From Smittium mucronatum (taxonomy: Eukaryota; Kickxellomycota; Harpellomycetes; Harpellales; Legeriomycetaceae): a DNA stretch of 50,515 nucleotides. Positions within the stretch are counted from its first letter, which is position 1. Each line of letters begins with the position of its first letter. The notes below the pieces were generated by a model. It was given only the letters and a program-made list of their open reading frames with translations. It did no database searches and had not been told where the DNA came from. Positions 38,388 to 50,217 of this stretch are shown piece after piece. The stretch lies in NCBI GenBank assembly GCA_001953115.1, contig LSSL01000688.1, positions 1 to 50,515 of the forward strand, read 5' to 3'. Both the position numbers and the translations under genes were made by a program.

Positions 38388-38478
38388 AAAAAATCGCAGT
38401 TTGAAATTATTTCTAAATTAATCAAAAACCATAGAAGCTCTTATAAAATAGAAAAAAACATAAAAAAAACACTAAAAT

Positions 38479-38499
38479 AATATATATATATATATATAT
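38479..38499. repeat. TA dinucleotide repeat
   Basis: About ten TA units. A similar run occurs near 45330-45346. Confidence 0.9.
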
Positions 38500-38663
38500 T
38501 CGGCCTTTTTTGTTATTTAAATGTTTAATATATTTTTTTCATAGATAAATATAAGAATTAAATAATTCAAATAGAATTTATATTTTTCAGTTTATAAATC
38601 TTCATTTATTTTATTCCCAATGGTTATTTGCATCAAAAAATGATAATATGAGTCTATTTATGA

Positions 38664-39292
38664 CTGCCAAAAGTATTTATACACAAAACTACGTAATTTT
38701 ACACAAAATATGCTTATACACAAATTTTCTTTTTTGTCCAATAAAAGCTCTTAAATATTCCATATTCATACACAAAATAATATAACTCTTTATTTGACTG
38801 TTATATTTTATCTAATAATTTCCATAGTAATAAACTATTCCAAAGTTAATAAATTGGGGTTTCAATGAATTCAGATAATTTGCTATAAATTTTCACTGCA
38901 TTTCTAATTAAAAAAATTTAAAGGGCTAATTGAACCGCATTTAGTTAAAATAAAATCCCATTAACATCTAATGTGGTTATAATTGATAACGTGAGTACAA
39001 TAAAAAAAAATCGGTTCATAAAAATTATGGAATATATTCAATAAAACTTTAAATCATCAGGAATAGTATTGAATGTCGATTTGGCATATTACTTTTATAG
39101 ATAAAGTAATCTGGAATCAAAAAGAATCAGCCATATAATTAAATCAAAAAAACTATTAAATAAAAAGAGTTCTTATGTTTTGTGTATAATACGGAGTATT
39201 TAAGGGACTCTATTGGCCAAAAAAGAAAATTTGTGTATAAGTTCCTAGTTTTGTGTAAAGTAACTTAGTTTTTTGTATGAATACTTCTAACC
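38664..39292. mobile_element. MITE-like element with long terminal inverted repeats
   Basis: The left arm (about 38664-38820) and the reverse complement of the right arm (about 39135-39292) align by eye along some 150 bases at roughly four in five positions, with a 24-base exact block (38713-38736 against 39218-39241) at almost the same distance from each end (49 and 51 bases). Each arm holds several ACACAAA motifs. The nine bases TATTTATGA lie directly outside both ends (38655-38663 and 39293-39301), as a target-site duplication would. The interior (~320 bases) has no open frame, so the element is non-autonomous. Long arms and a 9-bp duplication are typical of Mutator-like elements; family assignment is an inference. 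Confidence 0.75.
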
Positions 39293-39301
39293 TATTTATG
39301 A

Positions 39302-42300
39302 TTATCAATTTTTAATATTTATTTAAATGCAGAAAAAAAAATACTATTTGTAAATCATCTTAAAACTAAATATTTTTTTTTACATCATTTAGAAAAAAAA
39401 AACCTATTGGTATAGATATTTTTTTAGTGAAAAATGAGAAACCGTATCTATTATTTAAAAAAAACCATTTGAAGAAAAATAATTTTTAACTTACCCATTA
39501 AGATGAATATATAGAAAGTAATATATAATTATGAAACTTTTCCGTTAACTAATAAAAATTATCTTTAATAATTAGAATATTAAAATACCTTTTTACTCGC
39601 ATCAACCATATTTAATTTGAAATTGAAAATGTTCTTCTATTTTTTCTAAATAAATATTACATCCCTCAAAAAAAAATTGAATATTTATCAGAAAAAATAA
39701 TTAGCTAATGCAAAAGGTATAATCTAATTATATATATATATAATTAAATAAGATTACATACGTATATATATTAGAAATCAAAACTATTTTAAGGGAAATA
39801 GTTCCACCGTTCAAGAATTATACCCATTAAAATCCAGAAATTATTGATTTTAACCGGCTGATTTAGATTTAAACTTAAAAAACCTCATTTCAAGCATAAT
39901 TAAATTTCAATTAATCATTTTAAACTTATTTAAATAATTCTTCAATAAAATTATAACTATTAAAATTAACAACTGAATATTTTTAAGCGTTTTTATATCT
40001 AATTATAAATTAAAATATGAAAATATGATTTCGAAATATTTAATACTTGTTATTTTTTTGATAAACTATGTAATAAAGCAGCAAAAATATATTAAATCTA
40101 GTAAAAATTAGTATTAATTCCTTTTAATTAAAAAAATATTGGTTAAATAACTTTTTCGGACTCAATTATTGTTAAAAATTTTGCATGATTTGATTGAAGT
40201 TTTTTCATGATTTATTTTAGAATAAATTTATTAATCAATTTATACTATTATTTTTTATTTTTCGACTTAAAATTTATAAATTTGATATTTTTTTACTTAA
40301 CGAGTATATACGATTTATACCAACCTAAAATTAAAATGTGATTTATTAATTTTTTTTAAAAAAATATCGGGAAATAAAATCAAATATGTTTAATTTTAAA
40401 TTGTTACAAGGCTTTAAGAACAAAAAAAAATTTACGAAATTTTAAATATTTAATAGAACATAACCAAAAAATTACTAGAAACTTTTAAACAGTTTACAAT
40501 CGCCATTTAGGTCAGAATTTGCCTATTAAATTCTTAATTTAAACATAATAATTGAGTATGGCTTAAATTTATCAATTTTTCACTTTAAAATATTAAAAGC
40601 AGTATAAATATGTGATATACAAAATACCCTCTTTTTTCAAAAAAAAATAATCAATTTTGATAAAAATATCAATAAAAAAAAATAAAAAATTTATTGCATA
40701 TCCCTATTTATTTCCCCTATTAATATTCAAATAATAAAATTTTGTATAAAATGCATCAAATTTAAGATTTAATTTATACTGTTATATTCAATAATTTATA
40801 AACAATTATATGAGAATTAAACCCTATATAATTAAAAGATAGATGTTTTTAAATACTATTTTTTACCATAAATTCTGTATAAACTCAATTTGGAATTGTT
40901 ATTGACTGTATAAATATCTGTTTATTCATTTTTTCCTTAAAAAATCCAAAACAAAATATACGTATATCAAACATTAGTTAAATTTTATAAAAAAAAATGT
41001 GATTATTAATAATTTCTTTATTTTGAATATTGTACTAAAAACCAAGCATTAGGATTCATGTTATTTTTATTTGAATCTCGAAAAAAATATGTGTATACAT
41101 ATGAGTTTTTCGCAAATTTTATCATGAATAAATGTGGTGCCATGAAAAAAAAATAAAAATCACGAATTCTAATAAAAAAAGCCATAGATAACCTCATCCT
41201 TTTTTTAGAGGTCTATATAAAATCATTTTAAAATATATTTAAAAAAACAGTTGAATTATCGAGAATAAAATTGAACCCGATTTCTTTTGACACCTCTATA
41301 ATCTTTATCTCCAGCAGGAATTGGTTCTATTTTTAATATTTAGTTTACTGCTAAATTTAATTAAATTTTTTAAAAAAAATTTCTAGTCAAAGAAGAAAAA
41401 AAATGTTTTCTGTTTATTATTAGTAAAAAAAATTATTATGAATATTATTTATTTAATATTGAATTCAATTCAATTTTTACAATATATAAAGTAAAATGTA
41501 TCTTATAAATTAGTCTATTTACAAAGAAATATTTAATTGATTATTTTCAAAATCCGAGAATTATTTTAATTCTTATTAAAAATTTATATTAAATATACCA
41601 CAAATAATATCATATTATTACTCCGACAAAAAAAACACATAAAATATACACATATGCAGCAAAATTTGGAATAGCCTTAAATAATTCTAATATTTTGAAA
41701 TTATATTTTACAAAAACGATTAATAAGATTGTATATCTTTTTCACAATCGATTTTGAAGTGGTAATAAATATTTCGAATTTTTTATGGTAATAAAGCATT
41801 AAATTATTATATATGCAACCGGATTGTTACTAATACTTAAAAACTCAAATAAATGAAATTTAAGCTCTATATTTAGAATTATTCTAAAAAAAATTTAGTG
41901 AAGAGAAATAAATGCAAGAATAATCATAATAAAAAAAAAGCTTGAATTTTATCTCTGAATTTATTAAAATTATTTTAGGTCTGAAAAAAAAATTTTAATA
42001 AAAAAAAAATAGTATCGAAATTTTTGATTTAATAATAAAATAGTGATTTTATGAGACAAATTTAAATTTTTTTTTAATTTTTTTTTTTTGAATAATATTC
42101 TTTTCAAAAATATGAATTTTTATACATTATTCTATTATACATTATCCTCTTGATTTATTACTTATGATTTATTTATAAAAACACCATATTAATTAACTGA
42201 ATATGGAAAAGCTAATATAATTTATTAAAATTAAGGAAAATATTGATGGATATATATATATCGTTTTGAAATGAAGGATTAAAACAAATTTATATAGAAA

Positions 42301-45300
42301 TTCAAGAAAAATATTTTTAGTAAAAAAAATAAATGAAAAAAATTACATGCTAAATGTTTTATAATTACATATTTATATATCAGTTTTAATATATATTATA
42401 GAAGATAAAAGGTTTTTTTTTCAGAAAATACTTAGTAAATAGGTTTTTTATAGAAGTGTAATATCAATTTTTCATTTTGCAGAAAATGAAATAAAAATAT
42501 AAAAATAAATCGAATCAAATCAAGCTTAAATATATAGATTAAATTTGAAATATCAATCAATTAAATCATTAAAATTGAATTATAAAAAAAAAGTGGTTAG
42601 ATTTTTGAGTTTATATAATCAAGTTATTAATCATTTATGTATATTTATTTACCTATTTTTGATAATTTAAAATATATTTATTATTTCATTAAAATTTTTT
42701 ATGAAATCAGATATGCATAAAAAAATTTAAAATTTTTTTAAAGTAATCATAGATTGAGTTATTCATTAAACATGAATACAAATTAATGAAAAATTAATTT
42801 AAATATAATATTCAAAATGAGAGGTTTTTTATTATTTATTTTGAAACATTATATAATTTTTTTACAATATTAGATATATGATATTTAATGCTTTCAAATA
42901 AATTATAAACAAATGTGGTTATTATATTGGTAAAAATAGATGAGATTTTAAGTAATTAAAATTACGATCTCTAGACAGTAAAATTATTTTGACTATAATA
43001 TTTTAATAAGTTTAGATTAATAACTTTAATTTTTTAATTGAAAAAATTTGCGGATATTTTTTTTTAAAAATCCAATGAGTACATTCCATTGAATAATATA
43101 TATGCATTTTGAAAGTATATGTGTGCTAATGATGTTATTTCATTTAAAGGGATAAGATGATTATATTAACATATGTTTTAATAATTACTAATTATAACAT
43201 GAAAATGATTTTATAAATTTTTTTGAAAATAATAGTTGTAAAATTTTATTTAATAATATCTTATAATCTTTTTTTTTTTGAAAAAAACCTGCATAAAAGA
43301 TTTTTATCGGATTTAACTTTTTTTTGGAATTTTGGGGGTTAATATTAACGGTAAAAGTAATAATAATAAAAACTTGAATAACGGATACCTGAATCAGGGA
43401 TTATTATGTGACCTTTTGATGAATTTTTTATGAGATTTTAACGTTTTTCAGAAATAGACTTCAAGAAAAATCATTTTTGCCGAAATTAAGACTAATTTTA
43501 AATATATGATAAATAATGAAGAAATATGATAAAATTGAATTACAGTGAGTTTTGTTAATATTAATATTAAATAATTTTTGTATTTCATTTAAAAATTTAT
43601 AAATAAATTCTTCTATCTAAAATAAAAAAAATTACATTCACTATTGAATCATGTGTTTTGTAAATTTATTGAAAATTAATCGTAAAAAAACCAAATGGAT
43701 TTTTTTATGGTTAAAGGGGCTTATTAAAGAAAAACGATGATATTTTATTTATTAATAATTTGGATTTTTTTTTATATTATAAAAAATATTCATAAAATAC
43801 AATTTGTAAAAAATATACAATTTTCTTTGAAAAAAAAACACCATTATATTATTTTAAATAATATTAAACACACTTAAAACCAAATATAAAAAAATCAAAA
43901 AAAAATTTCTTATAAAAAACACTACTAATTAAAAAAAAAAATTTAAATGTTTTAAAGTTTCAATTTTTAGATAATATAATGTTATATTACAAAAATAGTA
44001 ATTCAATATAAAATCTTACCAAGAAAAAGTACATTTAAAATCACTATTTTTTTTGGAATTTATTAAATAGAAATATTAATTGAATTTTCACAAAAATTCC
44101 TAATTTTGGTGTTTAAAAAACTCTTTTGAGTCAATTTTTAAAATTATGTCTTATAAAAATTATGCATTCTAAAAAATTTATTGCGAATTTTTTATTATTT
44201 AAGAGAAGCTAACGTATATTACCTTTATAATATTGAAAATTTTAATATGTTATAGTAATCGATAATTTATTAACACATTTAACTTATGAGCTCAAATGCG
44301 GTTATCTTTGCATATAAACGATTTAAACCGAATATCCCTTCCCTAAAAAAAGAATTTTTTATTTACAAATGGCCTTGAAAAAAACGTCCAATAGTTTTTT
44401 ATTTAGCAAGTATTAATAAAAATATGATTTTTTTTGAATTTTTTTGATTAAAGATACACAAGAAAAAAGAGTATAATTGTATGATATTATTTTAAAGAAG
44501 TTATAAATATTAAATATTAAATATTAAATAAATAAATAAATCTCTCATAACCAAAAATAATTTCCAAGATACTCGTAATATAAACATTAAACATTTAAAT
44601 ATTTTTTTGGTGAGTAATTAAGATAATATTTAGATAATATTATATAAAAATATAATAAAAAGGATAATAAATAAATGTTTTTATTTACTAGTCATGTTAT
44701 CAGAAAAAGGAACTCTAGTCGGCCTCTCTCTATCATTTTTGTTTTATTAAGATCGGATAATTTATCTATAATCTATTTTAATAAAATATACAGGAGTATT
44801 GAAAATAGATAAATCTAATTAATTTTTTTGAAATGTGCCATGTATTATAAAAATTATAAAAATTACGTGATATGATATAATTAGCCAAATATATATTTTT
44901 CTGATTAAATAAATCAATATGCTTTAAAATTCAGTTTATTTTTGTTGAAAATTGATATTTTTTGATTCAAGTAGGATATATTTAAAAACAAATTGATCAC
45001 TTTTATGACTGAAAAGACTTTTATTTTTGTATTAGGATTTTTTTATTTTCTAAAACCTTTAAAAAACATCTTTGCATTGGAAACTACATCAAAAAAATTT
45101 TCTCGATTATTTGCGGGGATAAAGATAATAAAACGTGTTGATAATAATTTTATTATTCTAATTTGACTCGAATCTGGATCGATCTAGACGTCTAAAGTAA
45201 ATTTTTCATTTATTATCAAGATAAAATACTACCTTCATAGCCAGAATGTATTTAATTTTGTTTAAGTTCAATTTCTGACTTCTTAAAATCAAAAATATTA

Positions 45301-46889
45301 TTGAATCTTTTAATAATTGGTTTCAATATATATATATATATATATCCCAGTGTTGTTAAATATAGTTTGAATTGATTGAAAATTTGATAGGTTTATGAAA
45401 ACTAAAAACTTTAATTTTAATCAATTTAAACTGTATTTATCAACTTTAGATTCACGGGTTAAAGCCAAATTATGACACCGAATTTGCATGTTTTTTTAAT
45501 TATAAAAAAAATGAGTTAAGTATATAAAGGTTTCATAATTACTTTTTGTAAATAGTAAATATAATATGTGTATACTGGATTTTCAAAAAAAAAATCAATT
45601 TGATCAATTTTTTAGCTATTATCGATTTATTTTAGATTTTTGGTATGGCAGCTTTAAAATTGTAATTTATTATTCGTTTTTTGCAGGTTCAAAATAAAAA
45701 TTAGTGAGATAGCTAACGGACTACTTTTTTTTTTACAAAAAATCAAATTCAAAAATAAATTTCATATGATTAATTTAAATGTAAATTTCTGAATTTATAG
45801 GCTCAGTTTTTTCATACTTGTATTTTTGATCCTTAAACTGTTTACAAACGGGGTGTTCCTTATTTAGATCCAGGTTTAGAAATTTTTTAATTCAGTTTTA
45901 TTAATTCAAAACATACATATTCGCACATTTTCGAATGATAAAAAAAGAGGAAACCTTGATTTAAATCTGAAGGTCAAGTCAAATGATCAAACATATTTTT
46001 CAAAACTGTGTTTCCAAACATTTAAAAAAACACAGGCCGAATCTATTTCGAGAATTTGCAAAAAAAAAACATGATTACAAATCAAATTATGCAAATTCAA
46101 TTCTTTTATCGCATATCCATCATATCAACTATCTTTGATTCTCTTAAAGTAAAATGATTATTGGAATTATGGATTTAATTTAAACATAAAATAAATGCTT
46201 GATTCAAATTCCAAACAGTACCAATTTAACAATTTGGCTTAATCTAAGAAATGTGCTCATTATGGGTTCTATAGAATACCAAAGTAAATTAAGGCGCATT
46301 AGATGGTCTGAAAGCATTGTATATTTAATGAAATACCTAAATTCTTAATTAAATCTTTTCGAGTCCAAAAATGCACTGAATTCCTATTTGTGAATAGCAG
46401 AGTTTTTTATTACAAATAAATGATATTTACACAAATAAAAAAAATTGTTATTATTAGATTGTTTTTATTGATCTTATAAAGGACATTTTTTGTGCCTCCA
46501 GCACTGAAAGGGTGAAGAAAGGTATTTTCATTATTAAGCCCAAAAATATTTTGAAAGCTTGTTAAAAGTAACTTACTTTTTTTATAATCGAATTGATGAA
46601 GTATTATAATAAAGTAATTATGCTAATATTCATAGTTAATGGGGAAAAAGGCATGAATGTATTTTGTTTTTAAAATTGCATGGAAAATAAAGTTAATAAA
46701 TAAACTCAAACCATTATTATATTAGGTTATATATCTAATTTTTACAAACAAAAGTATTTGATACTACATTTAGAAGCAGAGATAAATTTGCCAATAAAAT
46801 TCAGCGATAAAAAAAGACCAGAGATAAGAAATGTAAATCAATTTCTGATTAATGCAAACATTATTTTACATATAGCCATTTGTATAACT
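39302..46889. other. 7.6-kb AT-rich gene desert
   Basis: Extremely AT-rich, with no long coding frame, tRNA or rRNA seen. A seven-base tandem pattern (TAAATAT) lies near 44507-44530 and a TA run near 45330. From about 46200 the composition becomes more mixed towards aspartokinase, without a recognisable gene. Confidence 0.6.
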
Positions 46890-47075
46890 TTAATATTTAA
46901 TTCCATCAAATAAAAAAAATAGCTTTTTTGAGTATGGTTTGAACATAACTATGGGCGCAGGAAGAGATAAATAATGCCAAGAAAAAGTTGTGCATGCTCC
47001 GAAGGAGCATAAATAATTGAAAAAACCTTCATCAAATATGGGTAGAGAAACAGAGATATAACCTATATATCGCAC
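46890..47075 (-). other. Open frame without ATG, possible coding relic
   Basis: Sixty-one codons open from a GTG. Part of the translation (LCSFGACTTFSWHYLSLPAP) has mixed, protein-like composition in a patch of raised GC. The same patch holds a 7-bp hairpin ATGCTCC-GAA-GGAGCAT at 46994-47010. No family recognised. Confidence 0.2.
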
Positions 47076-47956
47076 TGATAACCGATTGTTTCAAACAGAA
47101 AATGACATAAATTCAAATTTGGTAAATTAATTCTCGCTTTAAAATAGATACAAAATATGGAATCATATCTTGTTTGTCATATATATAAATACATAAAATC
47201 TTGCTGTTCCAAAGTTGGTATAAGCAATTGAGTTTCTCTTGAATTATTCGCTTATTATTAATGGTTCAGATATCATCAACTTTTAGCTTACCTCATTCAA
47301 AGTATATATTCATGCAAGAAATTTTTATTTTAATTATTAAATCCATGATTTAGTATCAGCAAACTCTTTCAATATTTTACAAATTTATGATATATTATGT
47401 TTGAGAGAAAATGTGATTTTTATATTTCCACACCCGTGATTGAGGGTATATAATCATGGATTCCTTAAGCATGAAAGATGGAGTGGTGATTATATATTTT
47501 TATGTGATGATTAGCAATGAAAAAAAACAAGTTAATAAATTTATTTAAAAAAATAAATAAGGTATAAAGTAAAAACACTGTGCTTAGGTCCAAACAAGTA
47601 AAGCGTATGTTTTTAAACCTCTTAAACTTAAATCCTTGAGCAATAAGCTTATTGAAATAAAAATAATTTTTCTATTGTTTAGCCTCTGCTTTAGCAGTGA
47701 TGGCTAATATCTTCATAACCTGATAATGTATATATATGCATTGAACTCTCTACACTTTTATTTAAATTTCAAAAAATATTCTCTATCTCTCTCTCTCTTT
47801 TTGAATATATAATCAGCATCAAACATTTCTTTGTCCAATATAAAACAAGAAAAATATTTGAAGTGCATATATATATAAGAAACGCTAGCTTCGAATCGTA
47901 AAAAAAAAAAAATATATTGCAAATTATATTTAAAACTCAAATTTTATTTACAAATC
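47076..47956 (+). promoter_or_regulatory. Upstream region of aspartokinase
   Basis: Contains a CT-rich tract (about 47780-47801) and TATA-like runs at 47730 and 47868. The last ~200 bases before the start have no ATG on the + strand, so no upstream ORF is expected, unlike CPA1. I see no TGACTCA (Gcn4-type) site. Confidence 0.4.
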
Positions 47957-49650
47957 ATGGGGAAAATGAAAAACGATACTCCTACTCTGGTTTTAAAGTT
48001 TGGAGGAACCAGTATAGGGAAATTTCCTCTACACATATGTAAAGAAATTGTTGCGTAAGTTTTTCGTAAAAAAAAAAAAGCTTTATAATATATTTAAACT
48101 CTATTTATTTCGGCTCCGCTATATGCATATTTATTTTTATAAAAAATAAAATTTTATTTAATATTTTATAAAACTAGCATGCTAATTTTGTATTTTATAG
48201 ACCTCTTATGAAGGAGTGTAGGGTGATATTGGTATGCTCTGCATTGAGTTCAGAAGTGAAGAATAATGGAACGACCTCGCTTTTGATGAAAGCAGCAGAA
48301 TCGATACTTGACCCCGAAAGACAAAACATAGCTAAAGATATGGTTACTATAGTCAAAGAAACCCACATACAAAAGGCAACCGAGTTTATTGTAAATGCAA
48401 AAATAAGGGAGGATTACATACTAAAAGTAAACGAAATATGTGAAAAGATTTTGCAACTATTGTTAGGCAGTATAGTTGTAGATGAAGTCTCTGTAAGAAC
48501 TTATGATATAATAATAGGTTCTGGTGAAGTCTTGAGTGGTGAATATGTAAAATGTTTACTTTTGGATAATTCAATTAATGCGAAAGTCGTAAATCTGGAA
48601 AAGTCGGTCGCCAAAGGCTTTGATAATAAGGAATTGGATCAGGGATTTTATGACAATCTGACTTGTCGGTTTGCAGAACTTTGTTCTGATGTTGGAGATG
48701 AGGTGGCTGTGGTTACTGGAGTTTTCGGACCAGTCCCTGGAGGTATTTTGCATTCGATTGGAAGAGGATATAGTGATTTCACTGCAGCACTCATATCAGT
48801 TGGAGTTGGAGCTAAAGAACTACAGATATGGAAAGAAGTTGACGGTGTTTTTAGTGCAGATCCAAACAAAGTCAAGTCTGCCAAGCTGTTGCCTACCATA
48901 AGTCCAGAAGAAGCATCAGAGCTAACTAATTGTGGCAGTGAGGTTATACACCCATTTACAATGGAGCAGACCATAAAAGCAATGATACCCATAAGAATCA
49001 AGAACGTCAAAAATCCAATGAACGAAGGTACAGTTATTTTCCCAGAAATAAATCAGCTTTCTGGTTTAGGTTCTACAATTATCACCTCAGCAATCAAACC
49101 AAAAATTTCTAAAGATATTGATAATTCTTGCAGAGAAATGGTTCTTACCGCAGAATATAAACCTGGATATATTATATGTAAACCTAAAGCTGTTACAATA
49201 AAGGATGATGTTATAATATTGAATATTTGTTCAAACAGAAAGCCGATATCACATGGAGTTTTCGAACAAATATTTTCGGTTATTAATAAATACAAAATAA
49301 TTGTAGATTTTGTTAGTACGTCGGAAGTAAACATTTCTATGGCGATATCTTTTTCCGAAACCGAAGGGTGTTTAAACCAGCTAGTTGAGGAATTGGGAAA
49401 AATAGGGGCTGTGGATGTTTTAAAAAACAAATCGATACTATCTCTGGTTGGAAAACAGATGTGCAATGTGGCTGGGTTTGCGGGCCTTATGTTTTCGGCA
49501 CTTTCAGAATCCGGAATCAACATTGATATGATATCTCAGGGATCACGCCAAATAGATATCAGTTGTGTTATCAGTTCAGATAAAAGCGTAGCAGCTTTAA
49601 ACGCAGTACACAATAGATTGATACAAGGAAATTTGTATCTTGGGCAGTGA
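47957..49650 (+). CDS. HOM3: Aspartokinase (Hom3 type)
   Basis: Phosphorylates aspartate, the first step towards threonine, methionine and homoserine; the fungal enzyme is usually feedback-inhibited by threonine. Two exons, 47957-48054 and 48201-49650, with an intron of 146 nt (GTAAGT...TATAG) splitting an Ala codon; they join in frame to 515 residues (yeast 527). Kinase landmarks: KFGGTSIGKFP (14-24), VCSALSS (~44-50), GSGEVLSGE (~139-147), GRGYSDFTAALI (220-231), ELQIWKEVDGVFSADPNKV (239-257), GSEVIHPFTMEQ (278-289) and IPIRIKNVKNP (295-305). Two ACT regulatory domains follow (about 365-435 and 445-515), the second with SLVGKQM and ISQGSRQIDISCVI. ATG 47957 is the first in frame and leaves 13 residues before KFGGTS; Met4 is an alternative. 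AATAAA begins on the last base of the stop codon. Confidence 0.96.
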
Positions 49651-50036
49651 ATAAAACGGAAAAAAAAACTCTTCAAATAGCCAATTGATTTAAATTGGTT
49701 TTGATGATCAAGTTTTTATTGAAACTTTCTATTTTTATTTTATTATTATTATAGTATTATTTGAAAAAATCGGCAATAAAAGGTTTACTATGCTTCCCAA
49801 ATTCGCAAATCATACAAGATCACTGTTTTAAAAATAAAATTATATTAAAGCTCTTGAAAATCAATTTCGGCATCTGAATTTTTTTTTAAAAACAGAACTT
49901 TCGGTTCCTACCCTTTATTAAAAAAGTTCCGAAATTTAAAGCGCAAACATTGGACTTTTTTTCAATAACGGAATATAACTAATTCTTATACATAATAATA
50001 CTTGAGAGAACATGAGTCTAAACAAACTTTAATCGG
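49651..50036. other. 3' flank of aspartokinase
   Basis: AATAAA signals at 49650-49655 and near 49774. Otherwise AT-rich without features. Confidence 0.55.
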
Positions 50037-50217
50037 CTACAAGCTGACACCGCTGATCATAAATTTGTGTTGGAAACAGCCAAATTTCTGATTGGCATCT
50101 GCGTGCCACGAACACTTAAACTCCAGAGTTTAAGTGATTCACCAGCCTCCTTGAACCAATACCCTCGAGGTACGGAGCTGCTAGAGCGGCAGAGGGGGGT
50201 TGGGCGACAAATTTTTT
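50037..50217. other. GC-rich hairpin island ending in T6 (candidate structured RNA or relic)
   Basis: About 180 bases of near-balanced composition in AT-rich flanks. On the + strand three hairpins follow one another: AAATTTG-TGTT (50061-50071) pairs with AACA-GC-CAAATTT (50075-50087); an 11-bp perfect inverted repeat CACTTAAACTC/GAGTTTAAGTG (50113-50136); and CCAA..CCCTC (50156-50166) with GAGGG...TTGG (50192-50203), enclosing GCTGC-TAGA-GCGGC (50177-50190). Six Ts follow at 50212-50217, as at a polymerase III stop. The + strand is also open without ATG from 50022 to 50219 (65 residues, with ETAKFLIGICVPRTLKLQSL), so a fragment of coding DNA is the rival reading. I recognise no RNA or protein family. 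Confidence 0.4.

Larger units (their letters stand above)
30632..38663. other. 8-kb AT-rich gene desert
   Basis: No intact gene. Minor items: about 30 codons of protein-like sequence right after the gap (to 30750); an AAAAG repeat at 30990-31010; a hairpin CCGTAAA/TTTACGG near 31380-31399; a minus-strand 33-codon fragment near 32025-32130 (contains SLVDGLIIGKFFREE); a hairpin CCGAGA/TCTCGG at 32275-32288; three 9-bp units TATCACTAA at 36013-36039; and 12-bp units of AATTTTATAATA near 37660-37700. Longer open frames (31114-31338, 35186-35368, 36581-36793, 38206-38421) have AT-driven composition and no domain. Confidence 0.6.

Noticed and set aside
36581..38421. Open frames of 60-71 codons in the deserts as genes
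   Set aside because: Amino-acid content is that of translated AT-rich DNA, one is made of a tandem 10-bp repeat, and none has a domain.
47076..47956. Gcn4-type TGACTCA control of aspartokinase, as in yeast
   Set aside because: No such site seen in the upstream region, nor in the bases upstream of CPA1.
48648..49523. 120- and 156-codon minus-strand frames within aspartokinase
   Set aside because: Antisense shadows of a conserved enzyme, without recognisable domains.
50130..50190. tRNA or tRNA-derived SINE on the minus strand (GGTTCAAGGAGG resembles a B box)
   Set aside because: The T-arm does not close, the last C of the B box is missing and the A-box candidate is poor.
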